This document shows positions 48,901 through 61,300 of a stretch of 64,000 nt of DNA, one piece after another (the first letter of the stretch is position 1; each line of letters starts with the position of its first letter). Source of the stretch: Pomacea canaliculata (Eukaryota > Mollusca > Gastropoda > Architaenioglossa > Ampullariidae); NCBI RefSeq assembly GCF_003073045.1, contig NC_037603.1:12406192-12470191 (forward strand), read 5' to 3'. Position numbers and translations under genes: made by a program. The notes under the pieces are model-generated. The model saw only the letters and a program-made list of their open reading frames with translations, was not told the DNA's origin and did no database searches.

Positions 48901-49548
48901 GAGGAGTCGCAACATTCAGATGACAAGGACGAGTCCAGTACAAGCCGTGGCTTGAAATGTTCCAGCATGGACAAACTTTTACAGAAGATCCACACACAAA
49001 CATTCAAGAGGAGGAAAAGGAGACGGTCACATCAGGAGTCATCCGCTTCACAGACCGAATCTTCAAATTCAGCTGCAAAAGTAGCTGTCAAGAAAAGTAA
49101 AATGAACCGGAAGGAGAGTTTAGCATGTGGCAGTGAGCACAAGCATGCTGCAGATCAACTCAGCAGAACAACTATCAGACCAACAGTTTCATCTAGTGGT
49201 CAACCGAGCTGCTCTGATGTGAACACAAGTGTACATGGTGAACCTAGGATTTCTTGGACTGCTATGCATGATATATCTGCAGATAGACAGGATTTGGACC
49301 GCCTCGGACAGACGCCAGGAGAGACCGCTCAGAGAATCCCTGTATTTCCGAGCAATGAAGATTTAACAGAAATGAACTCGGCGTCAGCTGTTGTTGATGG
49401 AATGTTTAAAGCATTCAGTGAATTTATGGACTCGCAGAGTGGTTGTTCTTCAGAAAGTGACTATGCTGCCAACAGGGATGACTCTTCTACTGAAACAGAA
49501 GAAAGTTCTGACACGTGGTCTCCATGTAAAAAACGACATTTGATGTGA
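45991..49548 (+). CDS. SPSB3: SPRY domain and SOCS box protein 3 (CRL5 substrate adaptor)
   Basis: Coding exons are 45991-46155, 46600-46801, 47380-47680 and 48627-49548; all phases agree (0, 1, 2). The start is taken at 45991 or at the better-context ATG at 45997, giving about 529 residues. An in-phase upstream exon at about 45821-45873 is possible. The protein shows [11 protein letters not shown], then the SPRY domain ([70 protein letters not shown]), matching animal SPSB3 closely. The SOCS box follows: BC box [12 protein letters not shown] for Elongin B/C and a Cul5 box-like [13 protein letters not shown]. An intron splits the two boxes. The family recruits substrates to Cullin-5 ubiquitin ligase; human SPSB3 is reported to act on nuclear cGAS. 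Human SPSB3 is about 355 residues; here a roughly 270-residue Ser/Glu/Lys-rich tail with FKRRKRRR (likely nuclear signal) makes it longer. Confidence 0.95.
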
Positions 49549-50547
49549 TAATACGGACTTAAAATATTTTCCTGTATCGTATAAATCTATTAGTATTAAA
49601 GCATTAAAAGAGCAAGAAGTTTTGCTACTATTAAACAGCTTTGTAAACTGATAAACACATTTAAACAGTTGAACATTTTCACATCTTCTTTTTGTTGTTT
49701 CCCACTCTCCAACTTTAATACATTTCTGTACTAAGTAATAGTAGCTCGTATGGTGTTTTATGAATTAAATTTGACAGCAGAAAAGATATTTGACGTGGGC
49801 TCTTGGGACTGTTATAGGCTGGTATGTGGGGTTGATTTCTCTGCTGCTAAACATAAATTTAGCATTTTAGGAAAGCATTTGTTCTGTTATTTTTGTTTTT
49901 TTTTTTAATTGGTGAAAGTGCTAGGCACTCACTACTAATTTAGTGAAGTCTGTATCACCATTGTTTAAACTGTTGATAGCAGTCTTCATCAAAATCAGTG
50001 AAGCGTGTACACTCGTTTCAAAGAAGTATTTGGCAAGTCTACATTTTATATTATAATACTTAAACACAGTTAATGAAACTATAATATTAAAAAAGACTGC
50101 ATCACAAGGATTGTAAATTTGGTTTCATTAAGAAGACAAGAAAGCCCCAAATAACTTTTTAAAAATTGGTGTATGCTACTTTATGTGGATATGCATAATA
50201 ACTGTGACTCAACAAATTTACTGAAAAGTATAAACCTTACAGTGAACACAATGTCTGAGAAGAATAATTTATAACCTGTGTAATAGGGTGACCGCTGCAC
50301 AACAATTTGAATCATGATTTTGTGAATACACACCAATCTTTAAGATTAAAAGGGGCAAAGGTATTTTATGAATTTTGAAAATAGGGTGAGGTTTTTTTTT
50401 TTTAAAGAAAAATGAAGAAAATAGCTTTATGGGTACTATTTAGTCAGAAATTTTATAAGCAAGTCACTTTTATCTTTTGGTAGCCTCATTTCTTTTAAAT
50501 TCTTTATTGGCCTTGCAGTGTAAACTGGATATTGTTATTTTTGCTTA

Positions 50548-51056
50548 TCTGTCATACCTGTGGCCATATGATTGGCCCTCATTTTGTATGCATATACTTG
50601 GTTTAAATAATGGTACAATTTTATAATATAAAGATAAGGAACATTGATTTGGCCTATTAAGTTTATAATAAAAACTGCTGTTGAACAATAATGTTGGTTC
50701 TGACTGGAAAAAGCCAAGACCCATAAAACATGTCATCACATCAAGGGTACCAAATAAATGCTGACAAGATGCAGCTACTTCTGTGCAGTTCTGTACAATG
50801 AATATTGATATTTTTGGTTTATTTCTTCCATACCTGTAGCCACATGATTGGCATTCATTTTGTATGTATGAAGTGGATTGAAATAAGAGCATAAAGATCA
50901 TATAATTGATCTGGCTTATTTATTATATTTATGTTTATTATGAACACTGTTGTCAAACAGTAGTGTTGATTTTGACTGAAAAGTCAGGACCTATAAAATA
51001 TGTTATTACTTGAAGGGTACCACATGTACACTGAGAAGATGCAGGTACTTGTGTCT
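50548..51056 (+). repeat. Diverged tandem duplication, about 250-bp units
   Basis: Two direct copies, about 50548-50796 and 50828-51056. Both run from CATACCTGTRGCCAYATGATTGG to AAGGGTACCA and then GAAGATGCAG-like or ACAAGATGCAG-like sequence. They differ by many substitutions and small gaps, so the duplication is not recent. It could be two copies of an unnamed dispersed repeat. Confidence 0.8.
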
Positions 51057-53324
51057 GGCCTGCTTTGGAGCTACAGCAGCTTTACCACCTCATGAATGTT
51101 GTAAACTTATTAAAGGAGTGGATGATAATGAACAAATCGCAGCTGAACAGATATATAACTGAGGTTCTTCTAAGAGTATTCTTAAAGCTACCCCAACTTT
51201 CATCACTTTCATTTTCTGGTGTGAGCATTCTAGTCTCCCATCCCATGGACACACCACTTTTTCTAGACATTTACAGCAGTGCAGTCTGTAAGTAAATGTT
51301 CTTGAGCTTAACAGAATTCACCATGTGAAACCAAGCTGCCTCCCTTGTCTAAGGTAACGCAAGTATGTGGCACAGCAACTCTATGAGCTGAACCGGTTGC
51401 CTGTCTTTACCCACTTTGACTACAAGGTGAGCTTAATCTGCTACGTGCTTGTCTTATGGATATCTGAGTTTTTAACTCCTTATCAGCTCTATTGAGATCT
51501 CCACTCTGCTCATGCTGACCTTATGATATCTTCATTCTAGCACATTTCCTGGAAAACTTTGAAAGCATTCTTGAAATCAAATCTGTGGTTAGGTTTTTTT
51601 TATGCTACCCACTTTTTTTTAAAGACAAATGTATTTTAGGCTATTAAACACCTCAATTTCCCCATAAATCCTGCTGGTAGAATTTTCTTAAAAGATGTAT
51701 CTTGTAAAACTTATCTTTTGAATGCAACAGTTTGTTTTCACTTGGCCTTAATATTTCTCAATGGGAAGGAAAATCTAAATTATTCTTTGCTCACCCACAG
51801 TTTGCCATCAAATGTTGGGCATACCACTTAATTGGCATTTAATGGTGTTATGACATGGAGTGGTCTAAATAGGGAAATTGACCAGTTTCTTTTTATGAAC
51901 CATAACTTCGAACGCCTATAAGATTCATGTTTTGTTAAATATTGAACGTGTGTATTGACTAATAAATTGTATAATTGCCTTAAGAAACATGTAAGCTCTA
52001 TATGTGACTCCTTTATTCCTCTCCCTCTTGTGAAACACTGGGATATCTGAGTCTGTGTCATGCACACATTATTTTTGGTATGTGCCTTCCCTATCTCAGA
52101 ACGAATTTAAACAATGTGCTCCATTCCACCATGTTTGCAAGTTCTTTAGTGCATCTTGCAGTCATGCTAAAGACAAAAGAAGAGTATCTTCTCTTGTACA
52201 TGAAATTTAAACAGTTTGTGATCTTTACTTGTGCTATTCCATCTTTCTCCATGATAAAATTTTGAATCTTAATAGACTTTACACTTGTTTTCACAAGTTA
52301 TACTCTTTTATTTACTTCATCACCATCTTTCATAATGCTGCTTACTATTCCACTTCCTCCTCAGTTCATTTTCATCCATGCACTTAGTTCATAGCTCATC
52401 TGTTTGCTGTCTTTCAATTATTTTGTAAAGAGGAGCAAAATGCATGTAAAATGAAATTCAAATAGCCTTAAATAGTAGAAATCAAAAGGTGAATGTAGTA
52501 CACTTCAAAAGAAAATTTTATACACTTAATTTGGCACTTTTTGAATAATCAATTCTTTAAATAGGATACTAGTAAAGAAACTTTTTAGCTTTTAAGCTTG
52601 TTTCTTTTCAACTGTGAACTGCTGATCTACCACGAGTAGAATGACATGAAGTTATCAACCTATCTTTTTATATCCGATGAGGAAAGTATACAAACTTGAT
52701 TTCCTGTTTGGTAGAATCTGCTTTGAGTTCCAGAAAAACAACATTTTTTTGCCAATTTTCTTAACTGCTACTAATCCATGTGTACTTTCTGTGCTGTTTG
52801 TTTTTGTTCTTCGTGAGAGCGTCAAGTTTAAGGCTTTGCTGCAAAAGGCTTAACGATAGTTGTGGTACATGAAGAGACAACAGATAGTCTCTTTTAAAAT
52901 GTACCTGTTTAACATGATTTTAGCAAAAAGTAGTCATAGAACACAATCCATGAGGTTTCAATATGAAATTTCAAGGACCATTTGACGACTTTTAGCAGGT
53001 TTTTGACAATGTTGTGAGCATCCTGTCGCAAGGGGTAAGGGAGTCATCTAATTATATTTTAGAACAAGATTTTTATATTATCGTGATGTCATTTGGTCGT
53101 ATTTATACTTGCGGCATGTTGCATGCATACATTTTATAGAAATAGTAATTTATACTATGACATTTCTGTTTTGTTTTGCCTTGTAATATTGTGATGTATG
53201 ATCATCTTGGTAGATTATATGTAGATAGACTAGTAATGATATACATGTATGTAATATTCTTAATATCCACGTTTATGTGCAGCATCTATGTTGATACATG
53301 ATGTACATCTGAAGCACAAGCGAG

Positions 53325-53590
53325 GTTGTATGCAGGTTTAACTAAGTTGGGAAGCAGATAGCCAGCTCGCTAGAACACTGGTGTTTGAACCCTAAGGCAT
53401 GCCTTTTTCACACCCATGTAAAGCAACAGTTAACCCAGCTGCTGTGAATGGCTACCTGACTCCATAGAGGGTTGGGGAAGGGGAGAGGAGACAGGCACCA
53501 CCCTCACAAAATAGTTGGCTAGGAGAAAAGTATAGTCTTTGACACCACACTACCCAAAACCTTGAAAAGCATTAGGAGACGACGATTAAC
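53325..53590 (+). mobile_element. tRNA-derived SINE
   Basis: The head contains TAACTAAGTTGGG, close to the RNA polymerase III A box, and about 42 bases later GGTGTTTGAACCC, close to the B box; that spacing is tRNA-like. The body has CTGACTCCATAGAGGG and GGTTGGGGAAGG, which recur at 7.5 kb in this window. The 3' limit is uncertain, and no clear target-site duplication was identified. Confidence 0.7.
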
Positions 53591-55305
53591 TTTTTTTTTT
53601 TGTTGGTATGTTTAAGGTGTTGGTTTGTATATTTAACCATTTTATGCCATGATTTTGTAAAGACCACAAATTATCATGAAAATACACGTCAGCTTTATTT
53701 TTCAGGACTGATAGACCTTATTTATGAATCCTTCAGTTTTATGATTACTCATTTTCATTGACATGGCACATTTGTTTTGAAATGTGTAACCATGCAGGCA
53801 CAAGCACAGAGCCAATGTTCTATTTGAATTTACTTTTGTGTTCTAAATCTTTTTATGATTGCTGTAATTCATATACTTGCCTCCCTATGGACCCATAGTC
53901 AATATTTTATCTTTTTTTGTATAAATGATTGAGTACCTGTGTCTGTTGCCATTTCAGTATAGGTTCTTTGTTTATTGCTGTGTAGCTGTAGATTCTTTGT
54001 TTATTGTCCTGTCACTGTAGGTTCTTTGCATTTGTCAGGTGAGGAAGACCTTTACATGTTTGAGCTTCCATTATTTAGCCTCTATAACTCTCTGTTGTAA
54101 AAGGCTATATATTGTCAGGTCTGTATCAATGAACTCTTAAATGTTTACACTGTGACTGGAAGTGTAAATGTAAGAAAGTGTTTATACTTATTCATGCAAT
54201 GAACTCTTACCAGTGTCTTTATGAACCAAACTGCTTGTTGCCTACTCCTGAAATGATTATCCTCTCTTGCATTTAGATTCTGATTCACATGAGGATCAGC
54301 TTCTTCCATGGGATTTTCAGTGTCTGTTTCCAAAATGTATGAAAGCTTAAGCTGTATGGTTAATGTGTATCTAACATTCTGGAAATTCATGAAGTAGTAA
54401 TAAAGTCAAGAAACAAAAGCCTGTTTTTCGATTATGTGCTCTGTGTATGAGAGGAGGTGGGAACAGAGAAACCAGACGGGTGGAAAGTAGGATAGAATGG
54501 TGGTTGGGCTGGGCACCAGATTATGGGTTAGTAGGATTAGGGGTGTATTTAGCCAAAATTTTGATTGGGATTTTGTGGGGGTACAGGAAAATTGGTTAAG
54601 AAAATGGCATCTTGAATATACATTATACATGAACAATGCATTATAAATCTTACCAACAAAATCAAATGGGATGATTTGTTTTTTTTACACTGTATTTCTT
54701 TCCTCGGTGATAGAGGTTTGCAAAAGATAAAGTCCAAAGTACATGCTATTAGCAGTTTAAAAAGCAAAGCTTGTACGGTTTGTGTGCTTTAAAGAATTAA
54801 TGCATGTTTGAAATTCGAGTTTGCACATAAATATAACTAAGCAAAACTCGCCATAACTGTTGACAATTTACACCTCACAACATATACGTTTGCCAAACAA
54901 TTCAGATTAGTTCATTGTTTATATGTTGCTAATTCTTCTTACTGCTTGGTGTCTGGATACCAGGGCCAAACCCTCCACTAATGTTTACCCTCCTCCTTTC
55001 TATCTTTTAACATTAACACCGCGTTGGTTCTTATCCGGACACAAACCGATTCCAGTTTAAAAGCGAGGACTCAAACCAGTTTCATATTCTTGCTAACCAT
55101 GGCTCGTGATTCGGAAACCAGTTTGATCGGAGTTGTAAACAGAGCGGCATGCACTTATCAGCATTATGGTGGTGTTGACGGAGATGTAGGTCAGGCAGGG
55201 TTGAAGCGCGGGAGCCGCCGTTTTCTTTCTTCCTGAGCAGCAGTGTGCTTGTGACCCGCCCCTACACTCGTCTGCTTCCCTCCTCTCTCGCTCTGGCTTG
55301 GCAAC

Positions 55306-58300
55306 ATGGAGGGGAAGAGCAGGCCTGCTACTGTCCTCACACATCTGACGCTGATAACTGTTGTTCTGCTGTCTTCATCCTCCTGTGCACGAGGTGAGGA
55401 GCCTGTCAGTGTGGTTTATACAACTTGCTCTCATAACAACGCAGTTTGTTTTGCTGGGCCTGTAGTTCAACTGGTGAGTAGTTGACTTCCATCAGTCAGG
55501 AGATAATGGAAGGGACTGACTCCACACCTGTTACCATCAGGTATTGTGCATTCTTCTGCAGGTATTTCCCGTGAGACGTTTGGTGCTAAAGTATCCATGA
55601 AACAACTGAAACAGTGCACAAAACTGAGCTCGTGCTTTCGTCTCAAAGAATCTTTGAATACAAAAGATTCATTTAACTTTCTCAGAAAGGATCTTGTGGA
55701 TAAAAGTTTCACCAGGTTTGGCAAAGTTTTTATCTAACGGTTGTAGAAAAACTTTGACCCGACGGTCAAACGTTCGTCCATATTTTTGTTGGGGCCTTTA
55801 GTGACTTAATTCCAGCTTCGTAATCATAGTGTCCATGACAAATGATGACATATAGATAATAGGTAAGGTTGCCATTACAGTGGGTTCAGCTGTGCGCGTC
55901 AGATCGTCATAATTATCACTGACGACTCACAGCTACACACCCACAAGGCGGATTCTGTTGATTGTCCTTCCAAGTAAACACTAAAAACAGGAAACATATG
56001 CAGGAGACGAACATGTAACAACCTTGAAAACTTACTAAGATCAGTTTTTTATTAAAAAAAAACTAGTTAATAAATTCTAAAAAATATAAAAGAAGAAATA
56101 GTATAAAAAAGAAACAAATTTTATGATAGTATTCAAATCTCTTTGCATAAAATGGTATCCTCTTTCCTTTCAATTTTTAAACAGCAGTAACGCCAGCCAA
56201 AATAATTGCTGTTTAATGAGTCTTTGACTTGAAGCCTGTTTACAAACTCTAATATTAAAAGAGTCAGATAGGCTATCAGTAATTTATAGTAGCAGCCATT
56301 ATCAACATTTTTCAGACAGTGCACTGTGGTGTTTTAGATTAAGAAAAATACATCTCTGTAGCATCATATATCTAAAAACAAACCCAAATATTTCTTGGTG
56401 TAAGATTTGTCACATTGAATGATCATTATCATTTATCCTTTGACTGACACCAGCTGATGACCAATGGTGTTGGCCTGCCAGTCCCTTTCATTGGTGGACC
56501 TGAATAGATGCAGCAGCTAACAAGACTTGCCCATTATTGGCCTCTGTGCATCTTTGCATTGACCACTTTCCAATTCACCCTCAACAACAGTCTTAAAGAG
56601 GTTTCACGGTCAAACTAAGCCAATCTGTGCCACTTCACCGTTTCCACCAGATTTTCCTGATGGCAACATTGCTCTGTATAACTTTTTTTTTTTAATGGTC
56701 TTACATTTCACATAGGAAATTCAGAGCAGTTTTCTAAAGGTACTTGGTCTCAAATGTCTGGATTATTTTTTTTCTGTATCAGCAAGCTGAGTTTACATCT
56801 TGCATCCATACAGCAAGAAAGGAAATATGAAGGATTTGTAAATCTGCACTTGATGGCAAATGTGATGGTGTGTCAAAAAATTCTATTCAGAAAACCTTGG
56901 ATACATTGTGCACAAGATAGAAATACACATAGTATTGCATGTGTGTGTAGGTTTTTCATGCATTTGTGTGATTTTATGGGTGAGCCATAATAAATACATA
57001 TTTAATAATATACATTATTATTACTCTCTCTCTCACACACACAAACAACCCTTCCCATACACATACACACATGTAGAGAAATCAACACCATGCAGGAAAA
57101 CACAATACTTAAATGATGGAGTTATCTTCTTATCTTGAAGCAGTTCCATGTCAGGAATAGGGTGGTGGCAATCCAAGAGTTCATTACCATTTTATAACAG
57201 CCATTCAGCCCTCAACACCTCATGATTGAACCTGCTAGCTGTGTTCACTCAAAACTACCCTTCAATCTTTTAGGCAATCTCTACAGTACTAAAATGCTGT
57301 TTGACACCCATGGTGTTATGAGATTTATGGAAGGTAGGATCAACCAACTGTTCAAGTAAGAAAAAAATCTGCTTGTTTATTAGAAACAAACTTATGCACC
57401 AGTTTTTTTTTAGTGACACAACAGTGATCATCCTCTTTGTGGCTCCTTGTGTTATCAGTTGGAGTAGGGCATACCAGAGGAGACGGAGCTGTCTACCATG
57501 AGGAAGCCTTAGTGCATGCACTACTGGATGAGTATGTGAAGGAGGCCAGGCCTGTTCAGCTTTCATCGCAGGCAGTTAATGTGTCAATTTCCTTTTCATT
57601 TGTCCGAATTGAGGATCTGGTAAGTGATATAGTAATTTGTCTTGTATATCTGTCTTTTTTTTATTATGCTAAGCCTTTGCAGTTTTAATTTTATTTTGCC
57701 ATTCCTCTTCACTCTTTGAATACTGGGAAGGCAGCAGGCCCAGATGGCATTCCTGCAGAGGCACTCAAGGCAGACCCAACAGCTGCAGCAGAGATGCTAC
57801 ACCCCATGCTGCAGAAAATTTGGGAGCAGGAGCTAGTTCCAGTAGACTAGAAGCTTGGCTATCTAGTAAAGCTACCCAAAAAAGACGACCTGACCCAGTG
57901 CAGCAACCTGCTTGGGATTGCGCTGTTGTCCTTTCCCAGCAAGGATCTGACCAGAATCATCCTTAAGAGACTGAAGATTGCCCTAGACAACAGACTGATG
58001 CATGAACATTCAGGTTTTCGGTAGGGTAAATTATTCACGGACCATATTGCTTCACTGTGAATCATTATTGAACATTCCATTGAATACTTTGAATACATGA
58101 GAAGGCTTTTGACTACACAGACAGGAAAACCATCTAGAAGTTTATGAAGAACTACAGATTTCCACCAAAGTTCATTGCCATATTCCAGCAGCTGTATACC
58201 ATATACTAACTCGACATACCAGGTGATCCACAATGGGAAACTGACCAACTCCTTCACAGTGAGGGACTGGACTGAAGCAAGGTTGTTGCTGTCACCAATA

Positions 58301-61300
58301 ATCTTCCTGATTGTCCTAGATTGGATCATGAGAAGAACTTCTTACAGCAAAAGGGGAGTTCATTAATTGGACCTTCACCATGCAACCTGAAGATCCCGAC
58401 TTTGCAGATGACATCAGCCTGTTGTCCCACAAGCAGCAACATGCACAGACAAAGTTCACTCCGTTCTCTGTGTCATGGCTGAATGTCAGGCAGCCGTTGT
58501 AACAATATATTTAGTAACAAGCTAGGCCTAGTCTTAGCATCTGATTAGGTGATAAGAACAGTGCCATTTATAAAATTCTATGTTTGAAAGCTGTTTAAAC
58601 AATCATGCACATGCTTTACAGTAAACAAAATGTGAAATAAAACATATTTTTGCTTTCCAGATAGAATCAACAGACACATTTTCAGCAACAGTATACATAG
58701 CACAGGTAAACGCTTTGCAGCTGTTAATGTTCTGTGTATAACACAATAGCTAAAATATTTTTATTCACTGAGTTAATATCTACATCTGCCTTTGTTAATA
58801 AATACATTGCCATTTCTAACAATTAAAATGAAATGCATAAGCAGACAATTAAGCAGTATAAATCCACAAGTGAGAATAATAATTTGAAATCATAGCAAAA
58901 TCGTAGAATTTAACGAATGTAAGCTAATATAATATAATAACAGAAATATAGAGAATTCAGTTAGGAAAAAAAGAATAGTTTGAAGATCTGATTGTAATGA
59001 CTTTCACTTTTGTTTTAGTTTTTGTTTTAATTTTTCAAAGAAATAATAGTTGTTGAATATATGCAGACATGGAAAGATCCACGTCTTCGTTGGAATGTGT
59101 CAGACTTTGGAGGAGTGCAACAGATTACATTACCAAAAGAGAAAGTGTGGACACCAGACATTGTTCTCTATAATGTGTAAGGTTCCACAATGAAAATAAT
59201 ATACAAGCAAAATGAGTTTATTCCCTTATGCTTTATGATTTTGTCACATTGTCATTCATTTAAATGTTCATTGTTCTCATGCACATCTTAAGCCATGAAG
59301 TGTTCATGTTGAGGCACATGCATCTGGTCACAATCTAACACATCAGTCGACAGGCCTTTGTTCTGATTGTATGTTAATCCTTATGATTACAGTTAAATTT
59401 TACAATTGTTTTAATGTGTCTCAGTGCAGTGCAAGGAACACCAGAACCCAGGTATGAAGACACAGTGATTGTCTTGTTTGATGGCAGCCTCATCTGGGTG
59501 CCAATGATGACCATATACAGCACATGCCCCATGGACCTGAGGAACTTTCCATATGACACACAAGTCTGTACTATGGTTTTTGGTTCCTGGAAGTATTCTT
59601 CCAAAGATATGTCTGTCACGGTGAGCTGTGTTTTAGATGTCTTTAACATAAAAAAATGAAGGTTGTTTGCTAATGATGTCAGTGGCAATGGTTGAAAGGA
59701 TCAGTGAACAGAAAAACACAATAGTAATAATAATGTGAACAGTGGATGATTATGAAAACAGCATTGATAGCAGCTTTGATAATGTTTCAGTTTGTGTCCA
59801 GTAATGAAAAGGAGGTGGATGTGAATCTTAGTGATGATGACTCCAGCTACCCCATCCATGAACACCCACAGTGGGATCTACTTGACAACAAAGCAAAAGC
59901 AAAGATATCCCAGTAAGCATGAAACTCATCCTGTTCTTACTTTGTTGAAGCATGGCTGTCATCACCCGACTTCTAAAGAAAGCTAACCTTAACTCTAATA
60001 ACCTAAGAAACTATTTCCTTGTTGCCTTTCTTACTTTCCTGTTAAAAGTAATTGAAAAGGTTATGCTAGTCCAGTTTCTGAACCATTTCTCAAGCCACAA
60101 TCTACTTGAACCATTTCAGTCAACTTGTCATGAGAATAATTTGACTGAGACAGCATTGCTGTGAGTGGTGAAGGACTTACCATCTGCTTGCAAAATAGAG
60201 GACATCTCCTTCCTGTCGGTGCTGGATCTGTTGGCTGCACTCGACCTTGAAATCTTTCCAGCACCTTCTGTATGGCACTTTCATCCACTCAGGCACTGTT
60301 TTTAGCTGGCTCTGGTTCACACCCTGTTGGTGGTAGTTGTAGGCACCACATTGTCGTCTGCTCTTCTGAGCATGAAGACAAGATCACACAACACTTCTCC
60401 TTCATGAGCTTTTGCTGGCTATCAGCCTGAGCTCATGTTAATTACTGCTCACTCCTTATTTCATTATCCTTGTCCTTATTTCATGTTTTGTCACGATTAT
60501 CTCTGTTGGCTAATTTTATGTTTTAAGAATGGTTGACTGTTGGTTTGTTTGTAGTCTTTCATGTTCAGCAAGTTGAGTTCACATCCACATAGGAAAATGC
60601 ACTTTCAGTTATTGTTATCTATTGATGACGATCAGATCTTGTTATAAAGACTTACAAAAGCAGTTCACTTACTAAATATTAAAAAATTCACTTCGCATAA
60701 TAAATATAAGAACGGTGAATTGACAGCTAGCTTCATCAATAAATTTGGTAGGAGTGATATAGTGCTGGAAAAAAATCAAATCAAATCAAATGACCATTAC
60801 TACTTTTAAGAAGACTGTTTTTCCTCTTGACATAAAGTATTACATTATGTACGGTCCTTCTGGAATGTTTTCTTTGCATAAAAGTGACTGTACTTAGTTA
60901 GGTGTTAACTCTCCAATCACACTTCTTTGTTTTTAATATGTTAAGCAGATACTTTTCCACTTAGGAATACCACCAAGAATTTATTCATATTTTAAATAAG
61001 AACACTATAAATCATTATAAGTCATTGCAGATGCACGATTCAAGTACGACATTCATCTGTGGAAAGTGTGTATGAATTAATGAAAAGAACCATTTAGTGA
61101 ACTGAGTAATTTGTAATGAGGGCAAGAAACCATCATTGGAACCTTAACTTCGATTAGTTCCTCTGAGGGATACTTCTTTGTAGGTCTTCAGTTTATGTGT
61201 ACCGGTTTCATTGATGGTGCTCTGGAATCTGGCTGATTTAAATCTTTAAAACTGGAATTATTTCAGGAAAACCTACCCATGCTGTTCGGACGTCTATACA

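Larger units (their letters stand above)
49549..55305. other. AT-rich intergenic stretch
   Basis: The first part is probably the SPSB3 3' untranslated region. It holds a diverged tandem duplication (50.5-51.1 kb) and a SINE (53.3 kb). No exon with coding bias was found. The last 200 bases before 55306 are less AT-rich and probably hold the promoter and leader of the receptor subunit gene. Confidence 0.5.

Noticed and set aside
56440-56900. Possible LINE-derived DNA in nAChR intron 1
   Set aside because: The text has the feel of a retroelement tail, but no reverse-transcriptase or endonuclease motif could be read.
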